From JAJDYQ01 sp963662865 (GTDB lineage: Bacteria > Pseudomonadota > Gammaproteobacteria > JAJDYQ01), in assembly GCA_963662865.1 (NCBI GenBank), contig OY759969.1:248001-312000 (forward strand): a DNA stretch of 64,000 nucleotides, given 5' to 3'. Positions 8,949 through 17,842 of this stretch are shown here, piece by piece. The notes under the pieces were generated by a model. The model saw nothing but the letters and a program-made list of their open reading frames with translations, was not told where the DNA came from and searched no databases. The translations under genes and the position numbers were made by a program. Every line of letters begins with the position of its first letter. Within the stretch, counting starts at the first letter, position 1.

Positions 8949-9878
8949 ATGGTTAGAATGCCCGTAAAACGCGCCACAAATGCCATACACAATTTAATCC
9001 ATCACTCCCCCCCCCCCCCCCCACCCCCTCACTAAATCGGGATATTCGGCCTGAACCTCGCTGTCGATTAGAGCGGCACCTGGCATTCCGCCGGTTCGCA
9101 TCTGCCTTCCTCTGTCTGCGCCACGGCCGTGCTGCTCGTCGGCCTTGTGGTGCCGGCCTTCGCCCAGACCATCCACACCGTGTCGGTCAACATCGACCCC
9201 GCCATGGCAGCCGAGGGCAATTCGGGGATTACCTACGGCGCGACCGTAACGGTGACCATCGATCCATCTCGTTCGCAGGGTCTTTCGATTGCGTTACAAT
9301 TGGGCTGCACCGCCACCCGCGGTAACAGTGACGACTACCGGTACACCTTCACCAACAATGTTGCGCCTAGTATCACTCCAACGAACACAATTCCCTTGTT
9401 TGTTTCCCCCAACTTGGCCAGCGCTCAGTACAAGATCCGGGTAAAGGCGACATAATGGCTGAGGACGACGAGACAGTGACCGTGACCCCGATGCGTGTTA
9501 ACGCCGGTCTAGCTCAAACCCCCAACGACGTCGTCATCTCCACAATCGCCGGCAGCGCCACCTTCACCATTACCAACGACGACGCCCCCGCAGGGAGCGT
9601 GACTTTCACCGAGACGGCGGACGCCACCACACCCACCGAAGGCGGCACAGACGAATACGGCATGGTGCTGGACACACAACCCACCGCAAACGTGACCATC
9701 ACACCCACCTCAGGCGCACCGGGCACCGCTACGGTCAACCCCAACAACCCTGGGCTGGCGTCTGCTGTCGGCACCGGGCGATCCGGATACCGAGCTGGAC
9801 GTCAAGGCGCTGCGCCGCCGGGACGATGAAGGCAGAGTGAACCACGGCATCGGCGCACAGTGGAAGCTGCGCTGGTAG
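8949..9878 (+). pseudogene. Decayed Calx-beta autotransporter with poly-C tract
   Basis: Remnant of a secreted surface protein. Order: ribosome site GGAG at 8937-8940, ATG 8949 with leader MVRMPVKRATNAIHNL, poly-C tract (9007-9022), region homologous to the N-terminus at 62110, signal peptide core AVLLVGLVVPAFAQ at about 9126-9167, one Calx-beta-like domain to 9455, a frame change (TAATG at 9453-9457), a second Calx-beta-like piece ending in TITNDDAP and a partial third, then an abrupt junction near 9750 into a different frame encoding LGWRLLSAPGDP and ending GIGAQWKLRW-stop at 9878. That last piece has the alternating pattern and final aromatic residue of an outer-membrane beta-barrel. At least three frame changes and a large internal deletion make it non-functional. 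GC is well above its neighbours. Its intact relative is at 62019. Confidence 0.8.
9007..9022 (+). repeat. Poly-C tract (16 C) in relic surface gene
   Basis: Sixteen C in a row, then one A and five more C (9024-9028). It follows the 17-codon leader that starts at 8949 at the same place as the 27-C tract in the copy at 62019. The interrupting A suggests the tract has stopped being a switch and is decaying. In the leader frame a TAA follows at 9033-9035. Confidence 0.95.
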
Positions 9879-10158
9879 CGCTCGTCATGGCCGCCGGGGG
9901 CATCGCTTCCGACGGCTATTGCTGTAATACCAGCCGCCCCGAAGTTCTGGCCTGATTAACAGACAATAAAAGCGCAATATGTGGTGGGCTCATGCACTTG
10001 TTGTGAATGATGGCCGGTTGGAGTTATTATCTGGGTTTGATGTGTGCGTCATTATTATCGGGCCTTTCTGGAGGTGCTCATAAAGAGCATGTCCGGCAGT
10101 GGCGGTCGACGTTATGGAGTTGAGAGAGATATACCGGCATTACTAAAAGAGGTAAGAA

Positions 10159-10650
10159 ATGAAATTGAAATTGTTATTCATCGCCCTGTTTGCTTTTTGT
10201 GTTAATCAGGTGCATTCGGATGAAGATACCATGGTGGTTGATCTTAAGCGCATGACTATGGCGACGGCGCTGGTTATGGCGCAGGTCGCAGTGGAGGAAT
10301 GCACAAAACAAGGCATTCAGATAGGGGTCACCGTAGTGGACCGTGACGGAGTTGTACAGGTTACGCTACGCGATACCATAGCGGCACCTATTACCGCGCC
10401 AATCAGCAAGCGAAAAGCCTTCACTGCGGCGAATTTTAATGCGGCAACCTCCGCTCTCGTTGACAGAGCGAACAGTCCCGTTGGTCGACAGCCTGGTCTG
10501 GTCATGTCTGCCGGCGGTTTACCGTTACAGGTGGGTGGTTCGCTGCTTGGTGCTATCGGGGTGAGTGGTGCGCCTTCCGGGGAAACCGATGAAGTTTGCG
10601 CCCAGGCAGGTATTGACGCAGTACAGGCTGATATCGAAATGTCGATGTAG
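10159..10650 (+). CDS. Exported GlcG/HbpS-like (DUF336) protein
   Basis: 163 residues with a signal peptide (KLLFIALFAFCVNQVHS) and a GlcG/HbpS fold: helix ATALVMAQVAVEECTKQ, strand GVTVVDRDGVVQVTLRD, then ISKRKAFTAANFN and SAGGLPLQVGGSLLGAIGVS, the signature glycine-rich end. Members bind haem or small ligands, or are of unknown function; secreted forms are common in proteobacteria. Ribosome site AAAGAGGTAAG precedes the ATG. It stands alone between the surface-protein relic and acnB. Confidence 0.85.
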   Translation: MKLKLLFIALFAFCVNQVHSDEDTMVVDLKRMTMATALVMAQVAVEECTKQGIQIGVTVVDRDGVVQVTLRDTIAAPITAPISKRKAFTAANFNAATSALVDRANSPVGRQPGLVMSAGGLPLQVGGSLLGAIGVSGAPSGETDEVCAQAGIDAVQADIEMSM

Positions 10651-10963
10651 TCTGCATTGATAGGTAGGTATGATATGCAGCCTGTGCTTTTTTCGAAGCG
10701 GCTGATTTTTGTGGAAGTTGATGGGTCTTCCGGCATTATTATGGCTGGCGAAGGATTGACGCGAACCGGGCGAGGTTAAGCCTGTTCGTTGCGAGGCCAG
10801 TGGTTACGCTGCCGGCAGCGGTTGGGAAATGAGACGGTCGTGTATTATCCAAAGGTATTGATTGTACAGATGATTGGTATGCCGCTATGCTTGTTCTGTT
10901 TTAGTGGACGCTGTGTCTGGCAGTCTGTTTAAGCGTGTCCCACTTTATATTAATGGAGTCGCA
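10651..10963. other. Intergenic region upstream of acnB
   Basis: 313 bases with no convincing gene, terminator or repeat. An open frame continues from acnB upstream to 10874 but lacks a ribosome site and family match, so it is treated as non-coding. Presumably contains the acnB promoter; none could be assigned with confidence. Confidence 0.5.
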
Positions 10964-13579
10964 ATGATGTTTGAGCCATATCGTGAACACGAGGCGGAGC
11001 GTGCCGAACAGATGATCCCTCCGCTGTCTTTAAATGCTGAGCAGGTTGCCGGGCTGGTGGAACTGCTGAAAAAGCCACCGGCAGGCGAGGAAGATGTGCT
11101 GGTACACTTGCTGGCTGATTGTGTGCCCCCGGGAGTCGATGAGGCCGCCTACGTGAAGGCGGCATTTCTGGCGGATGTGGCCGGGGGTAGTGCGCAGAGC
11201 CCTCTGGTGAGCAGGGAACGCGCTGTCGAGTTGCTCGGTACCATGCTGGGTGGCTATAACGTCGAGCCGCTGGTTGGATTACTTGATGATACTGAGCTTG
11301 GTTCTCTGGCCGGAGAGCAGTTGAAATATACTTTGTTGATGTTTGACGCATTCCATGATGTCAGAGAAAAGGCTGATGCCGGCAATGAGAATGCTCGAGC
11401 GGTGATGCAGTCCTGGGCGGATGCCGAATGGTTTACACGCAAAAAAGATGTGCCCGCAGAAATCAGGGTCACGGTTTTCAAGGTGACTGGCGAAACAAAT
11501 ACCGATGATTTATCCCCTGCCCAGAATGCCTGGTCACGGCCGGATATCCCTTTGCATGCCCGGGCCATGTTAAAAAATGAGCGTGAGGGTATTCATCCTG
11601 ATGAACCCGGTGTCACCGGTCCCTTGAGGCAAATCGAGGAAATGAAGGCCCGGGGTTATCCGCTGGCCTACGTCGGCGATGTGGTAGGCACTGGTTCTTC
11701 CCGTAAGTCGGCGGTGAATTCAGTCTTGTGGCATATGGGTCACGACATTCCTTATGTTCCTAACAAGCGCGTTGGTGGTGTGGTGTTGGGAACGAAGATC
11801 GCGCCTATTTTTTTTAACACCCTGGAGGATTCAGGTGCATTACCGATAGAGATTTCAGTAGATGATTTCAATATGGGAGACACTATTATTGTGAAACCCT
11901 ATGATCGGGTAATAACGAATGAAGCGGGCAGTATCCTGGTCGAGTTTTCTCTGAAAACTGACGTGCTGCTGGACGAGGTAAAGGCCGGCGGTCGTATCCC
12001 GCTGATTATCGGTCGATCTCTGACCGAAAAGGCGAGAGAGGCTCTGGATCTTGGTCCAGCGGATATTTTTCACCGAACACAAAATCCTGAAGATGCGGCA
12101 AAAGGTTATACTCTGGCACAGAAAATTGTGGGCAGGGCCTGTGGGCTTGCCGAAGGTGAGGGTATTCTACCGGACACCTACTGTGAGCCTCGTATGAGTA
12201 CTGTAGGGTCTCAGGATACTACCGGTCCCATGACAAGGGATGAGCTGAAAGAGCTGGCATGTCTGGGATTTTCTTCTGATCTGGTGATGCAGTCATTCTG
12301 TCATACGGCAGCTTACCCTCGACCGGTTGATATCGACACGCAGCACACTCTGCCTGATTTCATCCACACTCGTGGTGGTGTTTCGCTACGTCCGGGCGAT
12401 GGCATAATCCATTCTTGGCTGAATCGCATGTTGTTGCCCGATCAGGTTGGTACAGGCGGTGATTCGCATACTCGCTTTCCGCTGGGTATCTCTTTTCCAG
12501 CAGGTTCCGGCCTAGTGGCTTTTGGTGCGGCACTGGGCGTTATTCCTCTGGATATGCCGGAGTCGGTTCTGGTCAGATTTACAGGCAAAATACAGCCTGG
12601 TATCACATTGCGTGACTTGGTGAATGCGATTCCTTATGAGGCTATCAAGCGTGGATTGTTGACGATCGAAAAGAAAGGCAAAAAGAATGTCTATAACGGC
12701 CGTATTCTTGAAATTGAGGGACTGCCCAACCTGACGGTAGAGCAGGCGTTCGAGTTATCCGATGCGTCTGCCGAGCGTTCCGCCGGTGGTTGTACGATCA
12801 AGTTATCGGAAGAGTCCGTGACGGAGTACCTGCGCTCCAATGTCATTATGCTGCGCTGGATGATTGACAATGACTATGAGGATAAGCGTACCCTGGAACG
12901 TCGTGCGTACGCCATGGAAGAGTGGCTGGAGAACCCAACGCTGATGCGTGCTGATGAGAACGCCGAATATGCCGAGGTGATTGAAATCAATATGTCCGAG
13001 ATCAGGGAGCCGTTGCTGGCGTGCCCAAATGATCCCGATGATGTCAAGCCGTTATCCGAAGTAGCTGGTCGCAGGATTGACGAAGTGTTTATTGGTTCCT
13101 GCATGACCAACATCGGTCACTTCAGGGCGGCTGGGAAATTATTGCAGGCCGCAGGCGAAGTTATTCCGACCCGTTTATGGATAGCACCACCTACCAGGAT
13201 GGATGAGGCGCAGTTGATGGAAGAGGGTTTTTATAATATCTATGCTTCCGCAGGCGCACGCACCGAAATGCCGGGTTGCTCGTTATGTATGGGTAATCAG
13301 GCACGTATAGCCGCGAACTCTACGGCGGTATCGACATCTACACGTAACTTTCCCAACCGATTGGGGCAGGGTGCGGATGTCTTTCTGGCTTCTGCTGAAT
13401 TGGCGGCTGTTGCGTCGGTAATGGGCAAGTTGCCGACCGTTGAAGAATACATGGAGTATGCGACTAAAATTGACTCAATGGCACCTGAGATTTACAGGTA
13501 CCTGAATTTTGACAGGATACCGGCATTCGTAGAGTCAGCTGAGCGTGGCAGGCAAATAGCTGTGCAGCTAGTCGCATGA
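10964..13579 (+). CDS. acnB: Aconitate hydratase B
   Basis: TCA-cycle enzyme that isomerises citrate to isocitrate (and may hydrate 2-methylaconitate). 871 residues from the ATG at 10964, preceded by GGAG at 10954-10957; E. coli AcnB has 865. Domain order is the AcnB one: N-terminal HEAT-like domain (MMFEPYREHEAERAEQMI), swivel domain (about 170-380, with VVGTGSSRKSAVNSV), then the [4Fe-4S] catalytic domains. Cluster cysteines are Cys713 in GSCMTNIGHF and Cys772/Cys775 in GCSLCMGNQ. Active-site segments such as GTGGDSHTRFPLGISFPAGS are present. A longer in-frame start at 10874 is rejected for lack of family similarity. Confidence 0.97.
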   Translation: MMFEPYREHEAERAEQMIPPLSLNAEQVAGLVELLKKPPAGEEDVLVHLLADCVPPGVDEAAYVKAAFLADVAGGSAQSPLVSRERAVELLGTMLGGYNVEPLVGLLDDTELGSLAGEQLKYTLLMFDAFHDVREKADAGNENARAVMQSWADAEWFTRKKDVPAEIRVTVFKVTGETNTDDLSPAQNAWSRPDIPLHARAMLKNEREGIHPDEPGVTGPLRQIEEMKARGYPLAYVGDVVGTGSSRKSAVNSVLWHMGHDIPYVPNKRVGGVVLGTKIAPIFFNTLEDSGALPIEISVDDFNMGDTIIVKPYDRVITNEAGSILVEFSLKTDVLLDEVKAGGRIPLIIGRSLTEKAREALDLGPADIFHRTQNPEDAAKGYTLAQKIVGRACGLAEGEGILPDTYCEPRMSTVGSQDTTGPMTRDELKELACLGFSSDLVMQSFCHTAAYPRPVDIDTQHTLPDFIHTRGGVSLRPGDGIIHSWLNRMLLPDQVGTGGDSHTRFPLGISFPAGSGLVAFGAALGVIPLDMPESVLVRFTGKIQPGITLRDLVNAIPYEAIKRGLLTIEKKGKKNVYNGRILEIEGLPNLTVEQAFELSDASAERSAGGCTIKLSEESVTEYLRSNVIMLRWMIDNDYEDKRTLERRAYAMEEWLENPTLMRADENAEYAEVIEINMSEIREPLLACPNDPDDVKPLSEVAGRRIDEVFIGSCMTNIGHFRAAGKLLQAAGEVIPTRLWIAPPTRMDEAQLMEEGFYNIYASAGARTEMPGCSLCMGNQARIAANSTAVSTSTRNFPNRLGQGADVFLASAELAAVASVMGKLPTVEEYMEYATKIDSMAPEIYRYLNFDRIPAFVESAERGRQIAVQLVA

Positions 13580-13618
13580 TAATTTACTATAATGAAACAT
13601 GCCTGACGCACAGATTCC

Positions 13619-13735
13619 CTAACTGTCATCGCTTTCCTTGTGTCTGGCATCGGAGACTATTCGATACAGCTTGTATATCAGCCAGAACCAGATAATGATA
13701 AAAGCCGCCGCCATGATATAGGCAAAAGTAGTCAT
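13619..13735 (-). CDS. Small single-helix membrane protein, 38 residues
   Basis: A 38-codon gene on the minus strand, opposite acnB. It has an ATG at 13735, a purine-rich ribosome site (CCGGGAAG, about 9 bases before), one membrane helix (FAYIMAAAFIIIWFWLIYKL, residues 4-23) and a charged cytoplasmic tail (RIVSDARHKESDDS). The arrangement is typical of small inner-membrane proteins that join larger complexes (CcoQ-, CydX- or CcmD-like in size), but no family is recognised. No partner lies on the same strand nearby. Confidence 0.5.
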   Translation of the reverse strand: MTTFAYIMAAAFIIIWFWLIYKLYRIVSDARHKESDDS

Positions 13736-13914
13736 ATTGACTTCCCGGGGTTAATCTCTCGCGTGAATTGTAACGCATAACCGGGCAATAGAAGCCTGCC
13801 TGTACTTGAAAATCAGACCTTGTTATTCGGGCCATATTAAAATATCCCGGCTATTGTTGCAGGCATTGCTTGTCCGGATTGAAATTTTGATATGAACAGG
13901 CTGGAGTAATTCGT

Positions 13915-14520
13915 ATGAAAAAAAATCAATTTGCTTTTCTCAGTATTATTGTTGTGGTTGCGCTATCTGCCGGTTTATTGGTTTCCTTACAGGAAAACAA
14001 GCAGCTCGATAAACGGAAAGGCATTACCAGTATCGGCGGAGATTTCACGCTGCAATCCAGCGGAGGGCCTGTCACCCTGTCTGAAGACCTCAAAGGCAAA
14101 GTGGTCGCTGTGTATTTCGGTTTTGCCTCCTGCCTGGATGTTTGTCCGACCAGCTTGAACATTTTGGCTACGGCACTGCGTCAATTGAGTGCTGAAGAGC
14201 AGCAGCAGGTCCAGCCGGTCTTTATCAGTGTTGATCCTGAGCGTGATGATGTGGAAAAGCTGAATGCTTATGCCAATGCTTTTTATCCGGGTATGCTGGG
14301 GCTGACTGCCGATCTGGAGGTCATTCAGGATGTCGCATGGCGATACCGCGCTATCTACAAGAAAGTACCCCTGGAGGATTCCGCCATGGGCTATAACATT
14401 GACCATTCATCCATTATCTATGTGATTGGCAGGAATGGCGTTATCCAGTCATTGGCGCAGCATGGCACGACTCCGGTGGAGGTCGCTGCAAAGATAAAAG
14501 CCGCGCTGTCGAATACCTGA
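13915..14520 (+). CDS. SCO1/SenC family copper protein
   Basis: 201 residues, membrane-anchored by an N-terminal helix (FAFLSIIVVVALSAGLLVSL) with a thioredoxin-like domain facing the periplasm. The copper-binding CxxxC is Cys73/Cys77 in FASCLDVCPTS and the third ligand is His164 in NIDHSSIIYV. SCO proteins deliver copper to the CuA site of cytochrome oxidase or act as thiol reductases. No oxidase genes are next to it. A purine-rich AGGCTGGAG ribosome site lies 9-10 bases before the ATG. Confidence 0.93.
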   Translation: MKKNQFAFLSIIVVVALSAGLLVSLQENKQLDKRKGITSIGGDFTLQSSGGPVTLSEDLKGKVVAVYFGFASCLDVCPTSLNILATALRQLSAEEQQQVQPVFISVDPERDDVEKLNAYANAFYPGMLGLTADLEVIQDVAWRYRAIYKKVPLEDSAMGYNIDHSSIIYVIGRNGVIQSLAQHGTTPVEVAAKIKAALSNT

Positions 14521-14752
14521 CAAGTGTTAATATATTGTTTAAACAGCTTTAAGGCAGGTTCGAGACACCATGGGCAATCGGATAATTCTTATTTCATGCG
14601 TAAGCCAAAAGCTTGGTGCTTATGACCCCTAACAAAGGTTTGCACTGGTGGCAATTCCGTTGTGCTTCATTTCCGGACAAAATCTTGATGCTGGCAAGAA
14701 TGCCTGGTATTTTGTGTTGATCTACAGTTCGTGGTAAATTAGGGGGTGTCAT

Positions 14753-15115
14753 ATGAAGTTATCTGCAATGTTTCTTTTAGTATTACTGGTTCTCCCGATA
14801 ATGTCAGAGAGTTCAGAATACAAAGGAGATCATGGCATACTTGCTGACCAGTTAATTGAGTGGTGTACTGGCGGTGCAAGCTATAAGAATTTTTGTCATG
14901 GTTTTTTACTTGGAGTCTATGAAAATTCTACTTGTCTAGCGACCAGACAATCACCAGATTGGATCGAATTAAAAAAAGTGTTTATTGGGTGGGTGTATTC
15001 AAAGGATGATGAATATTTCATTTCAGCGTCAGCCGCGACAGCATTTCATGAGAAATATGGTTGCGAAAGCGCCTTACAGGAATCCCTGGCAACTCAGCCC
15101 AGTCCGATGCACTAA
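14753..15115 (+). CDS. Exported Rap1a/Tai-like small protein
   Basis: 120 residues with a signal peptide (MKLSAMFLLVLLVLPIMS). The body has four cysteines in the pattern of the Rap1a/Tai family: LIEWCTG, FCHGFLLGVYE, STCLATRQSP and KYGC. Family members include T6SS amidase immunity proteins (Tai4, Rap1a), but many Rap1a-domain proteins have no known effector, and none is seen here. Strong ribosome site AGGGGG. The gene and the next two are visibly richer in A/T than the surroundings and could be acquired. Family call from pattern, function inferred. Confidence 0.6.
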   Translation: MKLSAMFLLVLLVLPIMSESSEYKGDHGILADQLIEWCTGGASYKNFCHGFLLGVYENSTCLATRQSPDWIELKKVFIGWVYSKDDEYFISASAATAFHEKYGCESALQESLATQPSPMH

Positions 15116-15158
15116 CGCGCGCAGTTGGCTTCAAACGTTATACTTTTCTGGAGATACG

Positions 15159-15419
15159 ATGGCTATATCAATAACCACTCAAAAGGTAAAGACATGGCAA
15201 AAGCGAATTCAAAAACCTGGCTTAAAAGGATCTACATATATGATTCACCTAAGCGATAAAGTCCGGGTAACCGCATCAGCGGATTATCAATCTATCTGCC
15301 AATATGTACTTGGTCCGCCTACTGAGAAGCCCTCAGAGGGTAGTTACATTGAATGGGATGATGTGCAAGCTGTTGATTTGGTAAAACTACTTTTCCAACT
15401 GGACAATGCGCCTAGTTAG
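15159..15419 (+). CDS. Hypothetical 86-residue protein
   Basis: Starts at an ATG with CTGGAGA 6 bases upstream; an in-frame extension to 14985 overlaps the preceding gene and is rejected. Sequence begins MAISITTQKVKTWQKRIQKP and ends with an acidic segment (EWDDVQAVDLVKLLFQL). No signal peptide, membrane segment or known motif. Low GC like its neighbours. Not recognised. Confidence 0.5.
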   Translation: MAISITTQKVKTWQKRIQKPGLKGSTYMIHLSDKVRVTASADYQSICQYVLGPPTEKPSEGSYIEWDDVQAVDLVKLLFQLDNAPS

Positions 15420-15538
15420 TAGATAGGTCGAACACCGGTTTTTTTGTTTTACTACATTGGTTATTTTTTGGATTTATCCGTCTGGATCCAATAGCAAAGA
15501 CATTGAGTTTTTTGAGTTATTGACATAGGGAGAAGTGT

Positions 15539-15793
15539 ATGTGTCTTTGGTTTATTATAAGTCAATTTGGAATTCTGCTTGAGTTTTTTGGAGCACTGAT
15601 CATTGTCGTGGCAGCTTTCCGAAATGGGAAGAAAGTTGAGAGTGTTAATAGCACTTGGAAGGGTGTTGGACATCTTGATGATGTACGGGAGGCCATCCAG
15701 GGACAAGCTATTACCGAGTTTCGTGGATTTCTCCTGTTGGGTGTAGGTCTCTTATTTCAGTTTATTGGAGGTTTTGGGGAATTATATACTTGA
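15539..15793 (+). CDS. Small two-helix membrane protein
   Basis: 84 residues with two predicted membrane helices (GILLEFFGALIIVVAAF and FLLLGVGLLFQFIGGFG) and a short polar loop between them (GHLDDVREAIQGQAITEFR). Ribosome site GGGAGA 8 bases before the ATG. The symmetric helix-loop-helix form suggests a small inner-membrane protein; no family recognised. Part of the AT-richer patch 14530-15870. Confidence 0.6.
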   Translation: MCLWFIISQFGILLEFFGALIIVVAAFRNGKKVESVNSTWKGVGHLDDVREAIQGQAITEFRGFLLLGVGLLFQFIGGFGELYT

Positions 15794-15882
15794 CGCCATC
15801 TGTCTGAACAAATTTTGTCAATTCTTGTTCCGATTTCTGTCAACTTTCCTGAAGAAAACATATAACCGGAGTTTTTATCCAT

Positions 15883-17703
15883 ATGTGCGGCATTAGCGGC
15901 GATATCCGGCTGGACCAACAACCCGCTTCCCGTGAAGCGGTCCTCAAAATGAATGACCGTCTGGCACGTCGCGGACCTGACGATGAAGGTATCTATATTG
16001 ATGGCCCGGTTGGTTTCGGTCATCGCCGTCTTTCCATTATTGATCTGTCGGAAAAGTCGCATCAGCCATTTGTCGATGTGCAGCACGATCTGGTATTGGT
16101 TTTTAACGGCACGATTTATAATTATCGTGAATTACGTTCTCAGTTGATGGCCAGGGGTCATCGCTTTATAAGCGAGGGTGACAGCGAGGTTATTCTCAAA
16201 TCATGGGCTCAATGGGGTGAGCGCTGTGTTGATCATCTGATTGGCATGTTTGCCTTTGTCATCTATGACAGAAAAAAACAGATCTGCTTCATGGCGCGTG
16301 ATCGCTTGGGGATTAAGCCGCTTTACTATGCTGCCACGCCTGGACGTATTCGTTTTGCGTCCGGTTTACCTGCATTGCTTGCCCTGGGTGATATTGATAC
16401 GACTATAGATTCTCAGGCGCTTCATCATCAGTTCACTCTGCATGGTGTCGTACCGGCTCCGATGACAATCTTTAAGGGTGTACGTAAACTGAATCCCGGT
16501 TATGTGATGCGTGTTCCCCTCAATGGTATGCCGTTATTGATGCCTTATTGGGACCTGGACGCCCGGCGGCCTGAAACACCTAAAGATGCTGGTGAGTGGA
16601 TAGAAGCAATCCATGACTCATTGAGTACAGCTTTGCGCCGTCACATGCTGGCATCCGATGTGCCGGTTGGGGTTTTATTATCGGGGGGTCTGGATTCCAG
16701 CTTACTGGTTGCCTTGCTGGCGGAACAGGGGCAGAAGAATTTGCAGACTTTCTCGATAGGTTTTGAGGATCAACCCGAAGAAGCGGGTAATGAATTCTTT
16801 TATTCGGATCAGGTCGCTGGCCGCTATCAAACCGATCATCACAGGATACAGATATCGAATGATCACGTTATTGAGCGCCTTTCGGAGGCTGTAGAGCAGA
16901 TGGCTGAGCCGATGTTTGCCCAGGATGCGATCGGTTTTTACCTGTTGGCTGAGCAGGTTTCAAAATCTGTGAAAGTTGTGCAGAGTGGTCAGGGTGCGGA
17001 TGAAGTCTTTGCCGGCTATTTCTGGTATTCGCAAATGCACGAATGGGGAGGTGATTCGCTCAGGCGTTTTTCACGATTTTATTTTGATCGTGACCATGAC
17101 GAATATTTGAAGATGGTATGCCCCGATTATCGTGGGCGTGATTACACTGCCGGCACCATTAGACGTTATCTGGAAAAGCCATTGGCTGATGAGTATATTG
17201 ATTCGGTTTTGCGCATGGATACAACGATGTTGCTGGTTGATGACCCGGTGAAGCGGATCGATAATATGGCCATGGCCTGGGGTCTGGAGGCGCGCGTACC
17301 GTTTCTGGATCATGAGCTGGTTGAACTGGCTGCCAGTATGCCGCCGGAGATGAAGCTGGGCGGCAAGTTGTCATCTGACTCAGAGAAAGGAGTGAGGGCT
17401 ATTGCCAGCGGGAATGGTAAAAATGTGCTAAAAGCGATTGCCCGAGGCCGTATTCCCGATGATGTGATTGACAGGCCAAAAGGCTATTTCCCTGTTCCGT
17501 CTCTTAAATACGTGAGGGGAGAATTTCTGGATTTCATGCGCGATATTCTTTATTCGGGTACCTGCAAAAATCGCGGTATTTTCGAGCGTGATTATATTGA
17601 TACGTTAATAGACTCTCCCGAAACACACCTCACGCGAATCAGAGGCAATAAGCTATGGCATCTGGCTGTCTTTGAATTGTGGATGCAGAAGATGGGCCAA
17701 TAG
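15883..17703 (+). CDS. Asparagine synthase-family amidotransferase, NAGGN type
   Basis: 606 residues. N-terminal class II glutaminase with Cys2 (MCGISGDIRL, ARRGPDDEGIY, VFNGTIYNYREL) and C-terminal ATP-pyrophosphatase with LLSGGLDSSLLVALL near residue 266 and GQGADEVFAGY. Phrases such as HGVVPAPMTIFKGVRKLNPGY, LVDDPVKRIDNMAMAWGLEA and GYFPVPSLKYVRG are those of N-acetylglutaminylglutamine amidotransferase, which makes the osmolyte NAGGN, rather than of AsnB proper. The usual partners (the GNAT-ligase and the M42 peptidase of the trio) are not in the window. An insertion of about 16 residues (KLSSDSEKGVRAIASG) lies before NGKNVLKAIARG. The specific reaction is inferred from similarity; plain asparagine synthesis remains possible. 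Confidence 0.8.
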   Translation: MCGISGDIRLDQQPASREAVLKMNDRLARRGPDDEGIYIDGPVGFGHRRLSIIDLSEKSHQPFVDVQHDLVLVFNGTIYNYRELRSQLMARGHRFISEGDSEVILKSWAQWGERCVDHLIGMFAFVIYDRKKQICFMARDRLGIKPLYYAATPGRIRFASGLPALLALGDIDTTIDSQALHHQFTLHGVVPAPMTIFKGVRKLNPGYVMRVPLNGMPLLMPYWDLDARRPETPKDAGEWIEAIHDSLSTALRRHMLASDVPVGVLLSGGLDSSLLVALLAEQGQKNLQTFSIGFEDQPEEAGNEFFYSDQVAGRYQTDHHRIQISNDHVIERLSEAVEQMAEPMFAQDAIGFYLLAEQVSKSVKVVQSGQGADEVFAGYFWYSQMHEWGGDSLRRFSRFYFDRDHDEYLKMVCPDYRGRDYTAGTIRRYLEKPLADEYIDSVLRMDTTMLLVDDPVKRIDNMAMAWGLEARVPFLDHELVELAASMPPEMKLGGKLSSDSEKGVRAIASGNGKNVLKAIARGRIPDDVIDRPKGYFPVPSLKYVRGEFLDFMRDILYSGTCKNRGIFERDYIDTLIDSPETHLTRIRGNKLWHLAVFELWMQKMGQ

Positions 17704-17842
17704 GTAATATGCAGATTTGAGATCGGTAGATATTCAGAGAATAATTCCAAGTATGCAATACATGACTATCTCTATGGGGTGATGTAATGTCGCCATGATT
17801 ATGATTAGACTAATGGGTCAATGTCATCAGTTGAGGTAAATT

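Noticed and set aside
10874..10963. Longer start for acnB
   Set aside because: Thirty extra codons without a ribosome site or AcnB similarity; MMFEPYREHE at 10964 matches the family start.
14550..14700. tRNA-like GGTTCGAGACACC and attC-like CCTAACAAAGG words
   Set aside because: No cloverleaf could be built, and neither core site of an integron attC matched fully.
15110..15160. Possible attC site between two small genes (CTAACGCG ... CGTTATAC)
   Set aside because: About 35 bases, shorter than known attC sites, and the core words do not match RYYYAAC/GTTRRRY.
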